Below, in pieces: positions 11,321 through 22,849 of a DNA stretch of 64,000 bases. Position 1 is the stretch's first letter, and each line of letters opens with the position of its first letter. The DNA comes from Megamerina dolium. Taxonomy: Eukaryota; Arthropoda; Insecta; Diptera; Megamerinidae. The stretch covers positions 88,092,846 to 88,156,845 of the forward strand of contig OY978526.1 of the NCBI GenBank assembly GCA_963854835.1, written 5' to 3'. The notes beneath the pieces are model-generated. The model was not told the DNA's origin. It did no database searches and saw only the letters and a program-made list of their open reading frames with translations. The position numbers were made by a program, and so were the translations under genes.

Positions 11321-13253
11321 CTAAACGATGCTCGTGTTTTCGTAATTTATTGCTAATTATTGTCGCAGCCAAATATTACTCAGAAGGGCTGCTGAAACGT
11401 AAAAAATGTAAAGTTGTGAAAAACAACATGTGAAGAGCATACTATGCATTTCAAATGTTATTTACTATTGGAAATCGTTTACAGATGTCCTTTGCTACCA
11501 TCAGACACTCGTAACGATTACAAATGAAAGCCAAGAGTTTATTCAATAAATAAATAAATAAAATCACTCATTGAAAATAAATGAATGAAAAAAAAAAAAA
11601 ACAATATTCATTAAAACAATCAATGTACTTAACACAAGCAATGAGAAAAGCCACAAAAGCTTATAACGATCACTTGCAATTACAACAAACCCAAGCAGTG
11701 ATTTTTGAAAATATAATATTGATACTGATGATGGGCGCGCGCACTTGTTGTTGACAATCAAACAACCACCATATTGTCGGTATCATCACCACAACTTATT
11801 AAATACGATCATTTATGGTACTTGACACATAGATAATAATGCCAAGATGCCACAGCAAACCACAGCATGACAAAAGCCAACAAGCAATAACGATCCAACA
11901 TACAAGTATCTATATTCGTACTAGACCTAATAAAAAAAGTGATTGTAAAGTGCAACAAGATCGATCGCGTAAAATGAAATTATAAGCCGCAATGATATTT
12001 AAGTCAATTGACAGACGCCACTAATAAATATGATCGATTTATTATGCGAATGACGACGTGATGATGATGATGATGATGGTGATGATGATGGTGATGGTGA
12101 TGACAAGAGAGAGTGGTCGGAAAAGCGTAAATAAGTAAAGAAAAAATTACGGCGCTATGATGGTACAAGAGATGGTATTGAGTGTGTATGTATTTGTAGG
12201 AAATGTTTAATTGCAAGTGAGTCAATGTTGCAGCATACAGTACAAGTGGTTATTGTTACATGTCTATTTTATATTGATTTTCTACAACATGTTCTTCTTC
12301 GTGTAATACTAGCTAATTTTAAGTTTTTAATTATTACAAGTTTAATTACAACAAGTTATTCTAATAGTAACAGCAGAAGGGAGAAGCGATGTAAGTGTGG
12401 AAAATTTTTAAGAGTAGACTCACCATGTTTGTTTCTATTGATTTTGTGTTTCAATTACCTATTTGTATGTAGGTAACTTGTAGTGTATGAATAACTCATT
12501 AATCATATCATGTTTAGATTTGTTTGAATGCAATGTACATGCAATTCTAGGCAACTCACCAGACAATAATAATGAAAATGGAAATAAGTATGGAATCAGC
12601 TTCGCAATAACGATGTTTGGAAAAAAGAAACTATGATCCGGCCCAAAGTATTGGACAAAGGCATAGGAAGTGGAAGAAAGATTCCTTCTCTTTCTTGTCC
12701 AAGCACCTCCGACAGAAGCTATTGGCTGACGATCTTATTATTGGTGATTGTGTACGAAAGAGCTGCGAGAATGTATTTGATTTTCGAATGATTTTCTTTA
12801 TTCTCAAAATATGTACAATATTTGCAAGGCATATCTAAATAGAATGAGAATGAGTGAGAGTAAACTATTAGGCAAATAGAGTTCTCCACTCATCCCCCGT
12901 ACATGAAATATGCCTTATATTCGTATTTTCTCTTCAAATAAACGAATATTTGAGAGTACTACGAGAATTTGAGAGTACCACGAGTATGTTGTACGTTATA
13001 ATTGTTGTTGTTATTTCATGATAGGCACTGATGATTTGTATTACTGCGTCTTGTCGCGCCATGTTGTCCTTTCTACTGTATTTTTTGCTTAGAGAGAATG
13101 AATGAGAGATTCTATTCTAATATCAATAGAATGTTTTGAAGATGCAAACGAATACATTCCTGCAGAACTCTAACATGTACCCACCACTGACCATATTGTT
13201 GGTTCTCCTTCTATTAAGGAATGTCGAAATTTATATGTTTCTTGGTACTTGTG
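11321..13253. other. Intergenic DNA with trinucleotide runs
   Basis: A 73-codon frame at 12617-12838 (QRHRKWKKDSFSFLSKHLRQ region) is less repetitive than its surroundings but matches no family I recognise and has no splice context. Minus-strand donor-like sites (ATG|GTGAGT near 12424, CTG|GTGAGT near 12560) are not backed by a coding exon. Confidence 0.35.
12047..12103. repeat. ATG/GTGATG microsatellite
   Basis: An imperfect GATGATGAT/GGTGAT trinucleotide run. On the minus strand it reads as poly-His in one frame, which explains the spurious His-rich open frame there. Confidence 0.8.
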
Positions 13254-13566
13254 GGTGCCGTAGCTCAATGTTTAGTGTGTTGGTTTTCTGATCTGTAGGT
13301 TGTGGGTTCGATCCCCGGCTGAAGCATAACAAATTTAATATATTTGGCAATTGGGAATTCTTCCTGCAATTTGCCATGGAAAAGCTTCTTAAAAAGAACT
13401 CTGTGACCAAGCTCAGAAAAAGTGATGTCGCAAGAGTTCTGCTGTTCGCAACCGGCCAAAATAAGTAGGTCCCTTCTAATACTGTCCAAAATTTAACACG
13501 CACAACAGTAATGGAAGAAAAGCTCGGCCAAAGAGCCCTTCAGGGCTTATAAGTGCCACATATATA
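13254..13566 (+). mobile_element. tRNA-derived SINE, nearly complete, hairpin-type tail
   Basis: It begins GGTGCCGTAGCTCA with a slightly damaged A box (TAGCTCAATG) and has an intact B box, GGTTCGATCCC. The usual body follows with a short internal deletion around GGCAATTGGGAATTC. It ends AGAGCCCTTCAGGGCTTATAAGTGCCACATA and merges into a TA repeat. No convincing target-site duplication was found. Confidence 0.85.
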
Positions 13567-14789
13567 TACATATGTATATACTTGCGCAAGTACTAATAAG
13601 AAATAAGGAGTGGGATTTCAAAAGGTGGGATGTTCGATGTAGGGCAACTTAATCTGCATTAGGTCAACCCTGGAACCGGAGCGTTTATATTCTAGAATTT
13701 ATCAATCCATCGGTTTTATGACATATAATACTTTTGATTACAAATTTCTTATGGGTACTATGAGGCATTAAATTTTTTCGTTTGATTTTGATATTAATTC
13801 AAAATAAATTGTTGTGTTGATATTAATGCCGACAGTAGTGTGTAGAAATATTTTTTCTTCGTACAAACTCTTTTCGACATTAATCGGTATAAATTCAAAA
13901 ATGTCGACTTTGTGGTTGGGGATTTATTCATTGGTAAAAATAATATTGGATATTTATAAGATAATCAAGAAATTAGATTATGAGTTTTTTAAAATAACAT
14001 TTACTGATTGACGAGTGTTAATGAATTTACAGGATTCATGGTGTTCTACGATCTGCGTCTACAAAAGAGAATAATGCATGAATGCATGTATCTATGAATA
14101 CTCGTATTCTTGCAATACAACATTCTTGAAAATGTGCAATGACTGATGGAATGTTACCAACATGTTTCGAATTGTGGATGTATAAACGACATTCTTTTGC
14201 AATTACCACCAGCAACAAACAGAAATATCACTAAGAGCATTTGGTGTTGATTATTGCTCATGTCGCACATAGTGCTTCATCTTTCATTCTTAACCTATTG
14301 ACCATTGTCATTGCTGTTGTTATTGGTATTCGTATATACAATATAATGGGAATTTCACTATTGCTTAGGATTGTTGTGTTCCGGTTTGAGATTTTTTTTT
14401 CGTTCAAAATATCTCAACTCAGAACAAATTTATTTATTTAGCGAATGTCTGCAGTCTAAAATATGACATTGCATGTTCTGGACGTTTCTTGCGCAATAAA
14501 GCCAAATTTTATTGGAGCAATACATATCTTCAATTTAAGATAAAAGAAAATCGGTAATAAGTTGGCTATAGGGTAAGAGATGGTGGCGGCTGCATTGTTT
14601 ATTCAATTCGGGCATACAAAGTTACAAATGTGGCTATGTTATGTGGTTTAAGCCTATTTTATAAATAGCTTTCTTGTTATCAAATGTTTTGATAAATTTC
14701 TTATTAAGATTTATTTATTGCATTTATTTATTAGCTTTTCTAGTACTAAACCTTTAAATCGTCCCTAAGGTTATATTTAGGAATTTTAC
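13567..14789. other. AT-rich DNA, no recognised gene
   Basis: Hydrophobic open frames of about 65 codons (13814-14011, 14241-14441) look like chance translations of AT-rich DNA. Confidence 0.4.
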
Positions 14790-15245
14790 TGTACTGTACC
14801 CTTGCAGAAGGATTGGAGAACTGGATGCATATTAAACAGCTTCGACACCACAATCTTTACGGATGGCTCCAAAATTGGTTGTGGTGTTGGGGCAGGCATA
14901 TACTCTTGGTTACTAAATGTCAACAAGTCTGTGCTCCTCCCCAATATATCCAGCGACTTCCAGGTGGAAGTGTTTGCAATTGGGGAGGCATGTAGGACAC
15001 TAATAGCAGATTGGACATTCAAAAACAACATCGCTATTCTTTCGGATAGCCAAGCTGCAATTCAGGCTTTGAAATGAGCTATCATAACTTCTAACCTGAT
15101 GGAACAAAGCAGAAGGAGCCTCAGCACTTTGAGCGAACCACACAATGTGTCTTTGATCTGGGTCCCGGGACATCAGAATAAAGTGGCAAACGCAAAAGCT
15201 AGCGAACTGTCTAAAATGGGATCTGCCATAGCGCGAAAGCGCTAA
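14790..15245 (+). mobile_element. LINE RNase H domain fragment
   Basis: Plus-strand translation gives the ordered RNase H motifs of I-clade-type non-LTR elements: TIFTDGSKIGCGVGAGIY (first Asp), DFQVEVFAIGEACRTL (Glu), IAILSDSQAAIQALK (second Asp), then after a stop VSLIWVPGHQNKVANAKASEL. The second half reads on in the same frame. Both ends are truncated. Confidence 0.8.
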
Positions 15246-15374
15246 TTGGATTCATGGAATGAGTCACCACTTCAACCAACCAACTAGAAAAGCTAATTGA
15301 TTTTTTATTCTATTTTGATTTAGAGGTGTAGCAAGGATGTCGAAATAATTTTTGTTACAATTCACATATTTGTA

Positions 15375-15850
15375 CGTACAGCAAAATCAATTTAGAAACT
15401 CATGTTCTCCTTAGTCTGGGAAGTTGTTTGGGAAGTATGCGGCGTATTCTCAGGACTTGGCTTCTTCTGACTACCAATTATTCAGATCAATGCAGTCTTA
15501 TTTAGCAGATCAGCGATTCTCAAAAGTTGAAATTGTTCGAAAATGGCTCTATGACTATTTTGCCTCAAAAGCATCAAGGATGATTCACCTACCAGTGCGT
15601 ACAGCAAAATCAACTTAGAAACTCATCTTCTCCTTAGGCCGTGAAGTTGTCTGGGAAGTATGCGGCGTATTCTTGGCCCCTTCCAACTACTACTTATTTA
15701 GATTAATGCAGTCTTATTTAGCTGACCAGCTAAAGTTGAAGATGTGAGAAAATGGCTCGATGACTATTTTGCCTAAAAACCATCAAGTTTCTATTGCGAG
15801 GATGTCCATCACCTACCCGATAAATGGTAAAATATCATAGATAGTGATGG
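15375..15850 (+). mobile_element. Mariner transposase 3' fragment, tandemly duplicated
   Basis: The segment from about 15376 to 15598 (GTACAGCAAAATCAATTTAG start, frame YSQDLASSDYQLFRSMQSYL) recurs with divergence from about 15599 to 15800. It carries the third-Asp motif region of a mariner transposase, and the second unit has lost a few bases around GACCAGCTAAAG. After the second unit the sequence continues through a mariner-type C-terminus to near 15850. No inverted repeats were found. Confidence 0.75.
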
Positions 15851-16244
15851 GGCGAATATTTCGAACATAAAGCTTTGTAACAAGTATGTTTTTAATAAAG
15901 ATGAAATCCATGAAAAACATGACAGAATTATTTTGTAGACCTCTTATTACTAATAGCCGGAATGATATCATTGTTTTGAATACGTAAATAATATATATTG
16001 TATATAATAAAATATATATAAATTATATAAAAACCACTAAAATTATATTCAAGGAAAGGTTAATAGTCACTTATTGTTTAGATTTACCATTCCGAGTAAA
16101 TGTATGTATTTTTCAAATTGCTCCAATTATTTCAGAAGGCAAATTTTGCAATAGTCTCAAAAAGTTATTTGCAAATTAAGTCAGTTAAATGCATATATAC
16201 ATTTATTTACGATACACATATACATACATACTTACATCTAAATA

Positions 16245-16528
16245 AAGGGTGATTTTTTATGAGCCTTCGGATTTGATTGAAAAAAAAACACATAAAAGAA
16301 AGATGTATGAAATTATTATTCGAGTCGGTAGAACGATCTATATAATTCAATGTTTGAAGATGATTTCATGTAAATGTTGCCCGCGGCTCCGTCTCAAATG
16401 GTTTATACGCTGGGTCCAATTTTGGCATACTCTCTCCAACATATGGGGCGGTATATCTCGAATAATTCGATAATTCACGGTCATCAACACGGTGTTGCCA
16501 AAAAGAAAGTTGCTAAAAAATCATCCTG
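16245..16528. mobile_element. MITE-like Tc1/mariner-type element, both ends present
   Basis: The left end AAGGGTGATTTTTTA and the reversed right end CAGGATGATTTTTTA form terminal inverted repeats and abut TA on both sides (16243-16244, 16529-16530). At 284 bp it has no transposase. Internal parts recur at 30.4 kb (TGTTGCCAAAAAGAAAGTTG) and 61.3 kb (AGAGCCTTCGGATT), so it is an internally deleted member of a longer Tc1-like family. Confidence 0.75.
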
Positions 16529-16964
16529 TATATGAATTCACTTTAAAACGCATTTATAATACATATAATGGAAAAGGAATTGTGTTACCTTAATAGTTAA
16601 TAATAAAAAGAAGGCTTGGATAAGCTGAAATTTTGGCCTTAATTTCAGTTTATCGTATTTTTGTTGTTTTGTCTTTTTATGTATGGTTATTCATGGAAAT
16701 TATACTTTAAACGTGCGTTTGCTGTACAAATAAGTAACTATGTACCTATACATATAATGTGATAGAGGCCTATAACCCAATTCACATTAATGAGATACTC
16801 TCTTTATAATTGGTGGCTATAAAAATACTTTGATCATCTTTCCGAGTTCTGAAAAATTTGATAATTTTGAATAGCTTTTCGGAACCACAAAAGTTCAATA
16901 TATTTTATGTACATACAAATCCAAGACCGCTTTGCTATAGTAGATAAATAGATTAATTTTAGAG

Positions 16965-18060
16965 CGGGAACCAGTCACTTTGTCACTGCGGCCAAGATAG
17001 ACCCACTCTGAAAATTTATTAGTACTTCTCAAGTCTAGTATTCACTAGGAATTCAAAGATATCTTTAGGAGACTTGTACGCTATATCTGACAGTTTTAGG
17101 TAATAACTACCTAAGTAACGAAGCCTGGTCCATATCAAACCAGTAACAGTGACAAAGTAGATGTTCAGCTGTTTCTTCGTCTTCGTTACATAACCTACAG
17201 AGATAGTTTTGACTTATCCTCATATTGTGTAGGTCTTTCATTACTCTGCAATGTCCGTCCGGTCAAGAATCAGTCCGATTCAAGCTCAGTACTTCAGCAG
17301 TTCTCTTGTGAGAATGGTGTGGCATAAAGGTTTTCGCAATTCTAATATCTTTTGTTTCCATCCAATATTGGTGCGATTTTCTTTCTAGCCAAGTATTAAT
17401 TTTATATTTGGTAGATCTCCAAAGCAGCCCTCAGAATGGTTCTGGTTCAATAAATTTACTGTTTTCCCCTTTTCTTGCAAACTCATCTGTCTTTTCGTTT
17501 CCTAAATGTCCACTATGACCTGGCACCCATAACAGATGACCTCTGTTATTAGATGCTAGTCTTTGTATAAGTATTAGACAATCCTAAACTAATTTCGATT
17601 TAATTGCGAGAGCACTAAGCGCTAGCAACGCAACTTTACTGTCAGAGTGAATAAAGATGTATATTTCGGTCTGAAAAACTGAACTCTCTTGACCCATGCT
17701 AGCAAAATTATTCCTTCTGGGTTTTTCTCCAAATACATCTGCACCAACACCTTCACCGGTTTTTGAGCCATCTGTGTACCATACAGGAGACTTTGTTTCT
17801 GGTCAAGGTCTATTCTGTTTCCAATTAACCCTATCAGGGAATGTGACCTTAAAGTTACGTTAGAAGTTATACTGGGTTTTACAGAAGTCGCTAAGGGTAA
17901 ATTTAAAACTGCTCGTCACCATTTCTTCTCTCGAAAGAGATTCCAATTCCGAGTGGAACCTTCCTCATTTCCAATAATCAGATTTAGGGCAAATTGCAAA
18001 GCATCTTTCTTAATGAAAAGATGAATGGGAGGTAAATTTAACACGACCTCAAGAGCGGCA
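16965..18060 (-). mobile_element. LINE ORF2 C-terminus: RNase H plus zinc knuckle
   Basis: Read on the minus strand from about 17775, the motifs are WYTDGSKTGEGVGADVFGEK, IHSDSKVALLALSALAIKS, WVPGHSGHLGNEKTDEFARK and then a C-terminal knuckle CRLCNEDEETAEHLLCHC near 17210-17155. Interspersed stops show that it is inactive. Sequence further upstream, to 18060, is consistent with the region before RNase H. A 3' UTR extends to about 16965 without a visible poly(A). Confidence 0.75.
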
Positions 18061-18380
18061 GTATAGTAACAGGATCATAAGTGGTGCCAAATCATTAGTA
18101 TTTTCTTTGGTATTTTGTTATGTAAATATCGGAGTTTATTTATTTAAGTATTAGTATTAAATAAACTGGAAATAATTTTAATTTAGTTTCCTATAAAATT
18201 ATAACAACAAAGCCCAAAATAAATATAAAATGTTGGTGCGTAATTTTCAACAATATTTCGTCGGCTTTCTGCTGTGCGTACATAAAACTTTGAAAAGTCA
18301 AAGTTCACAGTCTAAAATGATGGGATTTCTCTTGAACATAATATTGAATATTTCTTTCATTTTTGTTTTTTTTTTTTGTT
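18061..18380. other. AT-rich spacer, nothing recognised
   Basis: No coding or repeat feature is visible. It ends at the target-site duplication of the LINE at 18397-18892. Confidence 0.4.
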
Positions 18381-18396
18381 ACAGATCCCTTTAGTT

Positions 18397-18892
18397 TTTT
18401 TTTTTTTTGCGGTGAGGAGGTAACAAAATGGCTGACCCACTGACCCGTAACTATCGTCACAATTACAGAGTGTGTCGTCGCAGACACTAAAAAACTTCCC
18501 CCTCCATCAAGGACCTTTGAACCTACCCCGGAACCACGGTAGTATTACTTCGGGGTAGGGCCCTAGTGAGTCTTTATTAGACTTCACTCGTTTTGACCTG
18601 CGTCCAGGTCCCGCTTCTTTCTTCTGAGTACGCATTCCGTATACCGCGAAATAGCGTTCCAGTTTTCTTTGCTGTGTAACAGTTTTTCGACCAGGTTTTC
18701 AACTGTCCATAACCCGATTTGCTGCTCCAATACGCTCCTTTCATTACTCCATCTTTCGCAACTGAAGAAAGTGTGCTCTACGTCGTCTTCTTCCGCATCA
18801 TCGTATACGCATCTGGCATGCGCTCTCTTCCCCATTCTATGTAAATATTTACAGAAATAGCCGTGGCCAGATAACAACTGGGTTAGGTAATA
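18397..18892 (-). mobile_element. 5'-truncated R1-like LINE with 16-bp target duplication
   Basis: Perfect 16-bp duplications, ACAGATCCCTTTAGTT, lie at 18381-18396 and 18893-18908. The insertion, read on the minus strand, starts within ORF2 (YYLTQLLSGHGYFCKYLHRM). It passes the end domain with VEHTFFSCERW, stops at 18584 and ends in a poly(A) (T run at 18397-18408). The open frame can be followed upstream to 18949, but those first residues lie in host DNA outside the duplication and are not part of the element. The 3' UTR holds a perfect 9-bp stem, CCTACCCCG/CGGGGTAGG, at 18522-18559. Confidence 0.9.
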
Positions 18893-18908
18893 ACAGATCC
18901 CTTTAGTT

Positions 18909-20267
18909 AGAAACACTATTATGCAACGATCAACCGGGAAATTAAACAAAAAATCGGATGTAAATGGATTAAAATTATTAAATGCTTCTTAAATTAATAA
19001 AATCGTTTTCACCTTAAGATTAAATTTTTAAAGCCTTTACAAATACAACATAAAGTATTTTATGATTATAAAAGTAGAGCATGAAGTTGATACAAATTGT
19101 TTGCTGGGACATAACAAAAAAAAAAAAAAATCGGCAATCAAATAAGGGTGGAAAAAAAATCCACAACTTTTGGATATAATCAACAATATCAACATGAAGG
19201 AAAAAAATGAATTAAAAGATTTCAATAATAGCTACAACGGCAACAAATTAAATTGTGCTCCACTTGTTTTTGGATATCGTGTGTGAGGTAGTGATGCTTT
19301 TACGAGTAGTTAGATATGTATAGGTGCTCGTAATTCTTGTTGCGGTTGTCGTCATTGCTATTGTTGTGGTTAGCTCCTCTTCTTTTCCATACAATTATTC
19401 CAGAGTTGCTTTATTGGATCAATTTTTTGTTTGTTTCTTTTCTACTATGAGCATACTTGCTGCTATTGCTGTTGCGCTTTCAGCATCATCTAATTCATTC
19501 ATCTGCCAGATCAACAGCAGCATCAGCAGCAACAACAACAATATCGTATAGATATTAACTTGGCCAGAGTGTTTTTGAAGATCAAGATGCATAATAAGAT
19601 AACTTCGGCATTGTTGCTGATATTGTCCTGTGTGATCTGTTTTTTAAATAAGTAGATGTACGTATGTAGATACAATATACTCAGTATACATAAGTGCATA
19701 TGCAAGTGCATATGCACGTATGCGATAGCAATTTTACCGTATTCATTTTTTACACGTTTAAATAGCGGTTTTATGGAAACTGTATTGCTGTTATTGTTGT
19801 CGGCAAATTTTGTTTTTCTTCCTTTTTCAACATTTTAGCCAAATTAAACTGTTAACTTTGGTTATTGTCATTGTTGCTGTTGTTGTTATTGATATTGTTG
19901 TTACCTGCCATGTAGAGATGCCATTGTTAATCTTTTAATTTAGAAATAATGCTGTTTTATTATTATTATTATTATTACTATCGTTGTAGTTACTCTTATT
20001 ATAATCTAATTGTTATGAGGTTTTTTCCTCGATTTTAGTTACCTTACATATATCATGAACGTATATTACGTACGACGTTTTTAAATATACCCAGTAGATA
20101 AATAGGAAATCATTTTGGTCCTTCGCTGTTATGCTCATAGAATAATTCTCAAATGGTCTCTCATACAAAATTAATAGTTTTCATTTTTGTCATCCGAAAA
20201 AATACCAGCTGGTATCTTAAAATAGAAGATATTGTAGGATTAAATCTGCAGATGTATTTCATATTGA
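18909..20267. other. AT-rich DNA with GTT/CAA runs
   Basis: Only simple-sequence open frames are seen. An ATT trinucleotide run lies near 19957-19976. No gene is supported. Confidence 0.4.
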
Positions 20268-20269
20268 TA

Positions 20270-21463
20270 TGAGATCTAGTAAAAAGAAATCCATCATTTT
20301 TGCATTAAATTGAAGGTTTTATTTAGCATAGTTAGAATGATCTGATTTAGGTCAAATATGCACCGTTTTGTTCGATAACATTGCACCATTTGAAGGTAAT
20401 TTCATAATGGCAGCACTCTCATAGAAACCCACGTCCCTATTGGCAAAAAACTGGGACAGTCGATTTTCACAAGCTTCTCGAATTTTTCACCAGCAAAATC
20501 ATTTGCCATAGACAGGAACAGGTAGTAATCACTTGGTGCCAGGTACGGACTATAAGGTGGATGCTTAAGAACCTCCCAATCAAGCTCCCGGAGCTTCTGG
20601 CGCTGTGTGTGGCCCGGCGTTGTCGTGATGGAACACAATTCCTCACCTATTGGCCAAAGCTGCCCGCTTCTGAGCAATTGCTTCCTTCAGACGGTCCAAT
20701 TGTTGACAGTACAGGTCCGAATTAAGAGTCTGCCCGTAGAGGAGCAGCTCATAGTAGATGATTCCCTGCCAATCCTACCAAACACATAGCAAAACCTTCC
20801 TGACCGTCAATCCTGGCTTGTCCACCGATGGCGTCGGCTCACTGCTATCCGACCACGACCGTTTTCGCTTGACGTTGTCGTAAGTGACCCACTTTTCATC
20901 ACTAGTAACCATCCGCTTCAGAAATGGATCGATTTTGATGGGATTCAGCAGCGATTCGCAGATGGAAATTCGATCTATGAGGTTTTTTTGCGTTAATTCG
21001 TGTGTCACCCATACAACGAGCTTCTTTTTGTATCCAGCCTTATTTAAATGATTCCAAACGGTGATTTGTGCAATGTTTAGCTCCTCGGCAATAGAAACAG
21101 TGCTTACATGAGGGTCAGACTCGGAACGGAATCGACGAAAGCAAAATTGCACGTGATTGGCTGTTACAGTATCAGAACCATAAACACTATTCACATTTGC
21201 AGCTGTCTGGATTGTGTTTTCGCCTTTATCGAAGAGAAACTGTAAAATATGGCGTATTTTCTCATTACTGGTGTCCATCTTTGACGCGTGCTCAAACAAT
21301 TCTGAGTCAAGCAATCATAAAACTGCCTGAAAAGTTTATTTAGTACGAAATCCTATCTTTCAAACGCCATCTAGAGTAATCCGATCGCACTTATACAACG
21401 CAAGATACAGATTACTAAAGTCATCTATTGGAAAAATAATGGATTACTTTTTACTACACTTGA
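20270..21463 (-). mobile_element. Mariner transposon, second family, near full length, dead
   Basis: The 1194-bp element lies between TA dinucleotides (20268-20269, 21464-21465). Its ends are inverted repeats (TGAGATCTAGTAAAAAGAA left, TCAAGTGTAGTAAAAAGTAA right when reversed). The minus-strand transposase starts at 21314. It has an N-terminal helix-turn-helix (HILQFLFDKGENTIQTAANV), SIAEELNIAQITVWNHLNKA, and the first catalytic Asp in TSDEKWVTYDNVKRKRSW. The HHDNA motif follows. The next acidic motif reads YSPYLAPSDYYLF, so the Asp of SPD is now Tyr. A deletion after RRFRSE, stops and frameshifts also inactivate it. Same family as 38476-39330. Confidence 0.9.
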
Positions 21464-21465
21464 TA

Positions 21466-22687
21466 TATTATATAGTGTACTAAACGACAAATTTAATAAA
21501 TTAGTTTTCGTTTACGCTTGCTTCAAAATTCGACAAGCAGTAATCCGTGGTCGGATTCCGTCGTTAATCTCAGGGTCTATCTAAACTCAAAAACATAGTT
21601 TCAGCTCTTTTTCTTGAGTATCGGAAAGAAATCTGAGAGTAACAATGGAATCCAAAGATCCCAAATCCATAGAATGTGATTACTCTGATCTGTTGGACAT
21701 CCAACTTTTTTGTGAGGCTGCGTTTTAAATAGCATGAAAGCATGGATAGACTTGTTTTAGGGATTTTTGCTTTCTGCATTATATTGCTGTAATATTACCG
21801 AAAATACCTACTGGCTATGGATTCATACGTATAGGCCACACTGTTGCAATTGTTACTGTTGTCTAATCGCTTTCTAATACTTGATGACTTTGCGAATATG
21901 TGTTTGGCTGTGTGCGGCATGTTTTGTGTCGTTTGTACTACTTATATACGAATATAAGTTACAAAACAAGATTAAAGTCGCCTGTCAATTGTGTACAATA
22001 GAAGTAAGTACTTACTTAGATTCCTTTTTTTCACTCTCATCCAGTTTGTATGTAGTTTGTGCTTATTAGTGTGGGAGCGCATGGGTGCTAGCTTTAGTAG
22101 CAGGTTGAGAGCGGCATGTTTAACATTTTAATAAATTGGACAATTTTTAAATTGCTACTGTTGTTGTTGTTGTTGTTGTTGTGGTTGTTGTTGTTGTTAG
22201 TATGTAGTAGTCTAGTCTTGTTTATGGCATATGATTGTAAGATTATGCATAATATTGACAATACATGTAATTTAAGTTTAAGGTGTAAGCAAAATGTTCT
22301 TAATTTATACAAGTATAATATAGTTTATAGATCGAAGAGTGTAGAGGAAAGATATTTTGTGATATTTTGAATAAATTGTGGATGGAAATACATGTTATAA
22401 CATCAAAGGATAATAGCATGAAACAGCAATATTTGTATATAATAAGATGGCAGCGATCAATAAGAAATCATCATGAGGTTTTGATATTGCAAAGGCATCA
22501 AATTTCGGCAATTTCAAAATTCTTGTAGTTTCTACAAAAGACATATGAAAAACCACCATCCTAAGTAGCCACTGGAGTTAATATTAAAAATGCATTTTTA
22601 TGATGTTTTATAGGAACATCTCAAACTTTAAGAAAAATGACTTCCAAACCGGCTTGGCAATATAAGAAAAAAAAAAGAAAACATTTT
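21466..22687. other. AT-rich DNA, no recognised gene
   Basis: No gene is supported. A GTT run at 22156-22198 gives Leu/Asn homopolymer frames on either strand. Confidence 0.4.
22156..22198. repeat. (TTG)n microsatellite
   Basis: About fourteen TTG units with one substitution (TGG). Confidence 0.9.
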
Positions 22688-22702
22688 TATTTACTGAAGG
22701 AT

Positions 22703-22834
22703 TCTGTCTACTAATGATGTCCAAATTTAACACACTCAATCTTATTGGAAGAGAAGCTCGGTGGTATCACAATGGTCTTTCTGGCTTAAGTGTTTCCTCT
22801 CAGAGAGAGGGTAGCCACATAAACTAACTTAACC
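22703..22834 (+). mobile_element. Short 5'-truncated SINE with CCTAA-type tail
   Basis: Only the last 132 bp of the SINE are present: GATGTCCAAATTTAACACAC, then GAAGAGAAGCTCGGTGG, GGTATCACAATGG and CTCTCAGAGAGAGGG, ending AACTAACTTAACC. Perfect 15-bp target-site duplications, TATTTACTGAAGGAT, lie at 22688-22702 and 22835-22849. Confidence 0.9.
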
Positions 22835-22849
22835 TATTTACTGAAGGAT

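Noticed and set aside
12047..12103. His-rich metal-binding peptide
   Set aside because: A direct translation of an ATG/CAT microsatellite.
12617..12838. 73-codon frame with Lys/Arg-rich start
   Set aside because: No family match, no introns or promoter, and the C-terminal half looks like AT-rich noise.
13258..13330. tRNA genes at SINE heads
   Set aside because: A and B boxes are present, but acceptor and anticodon stems do not pair and the same sequence recurs with SINE bodies.
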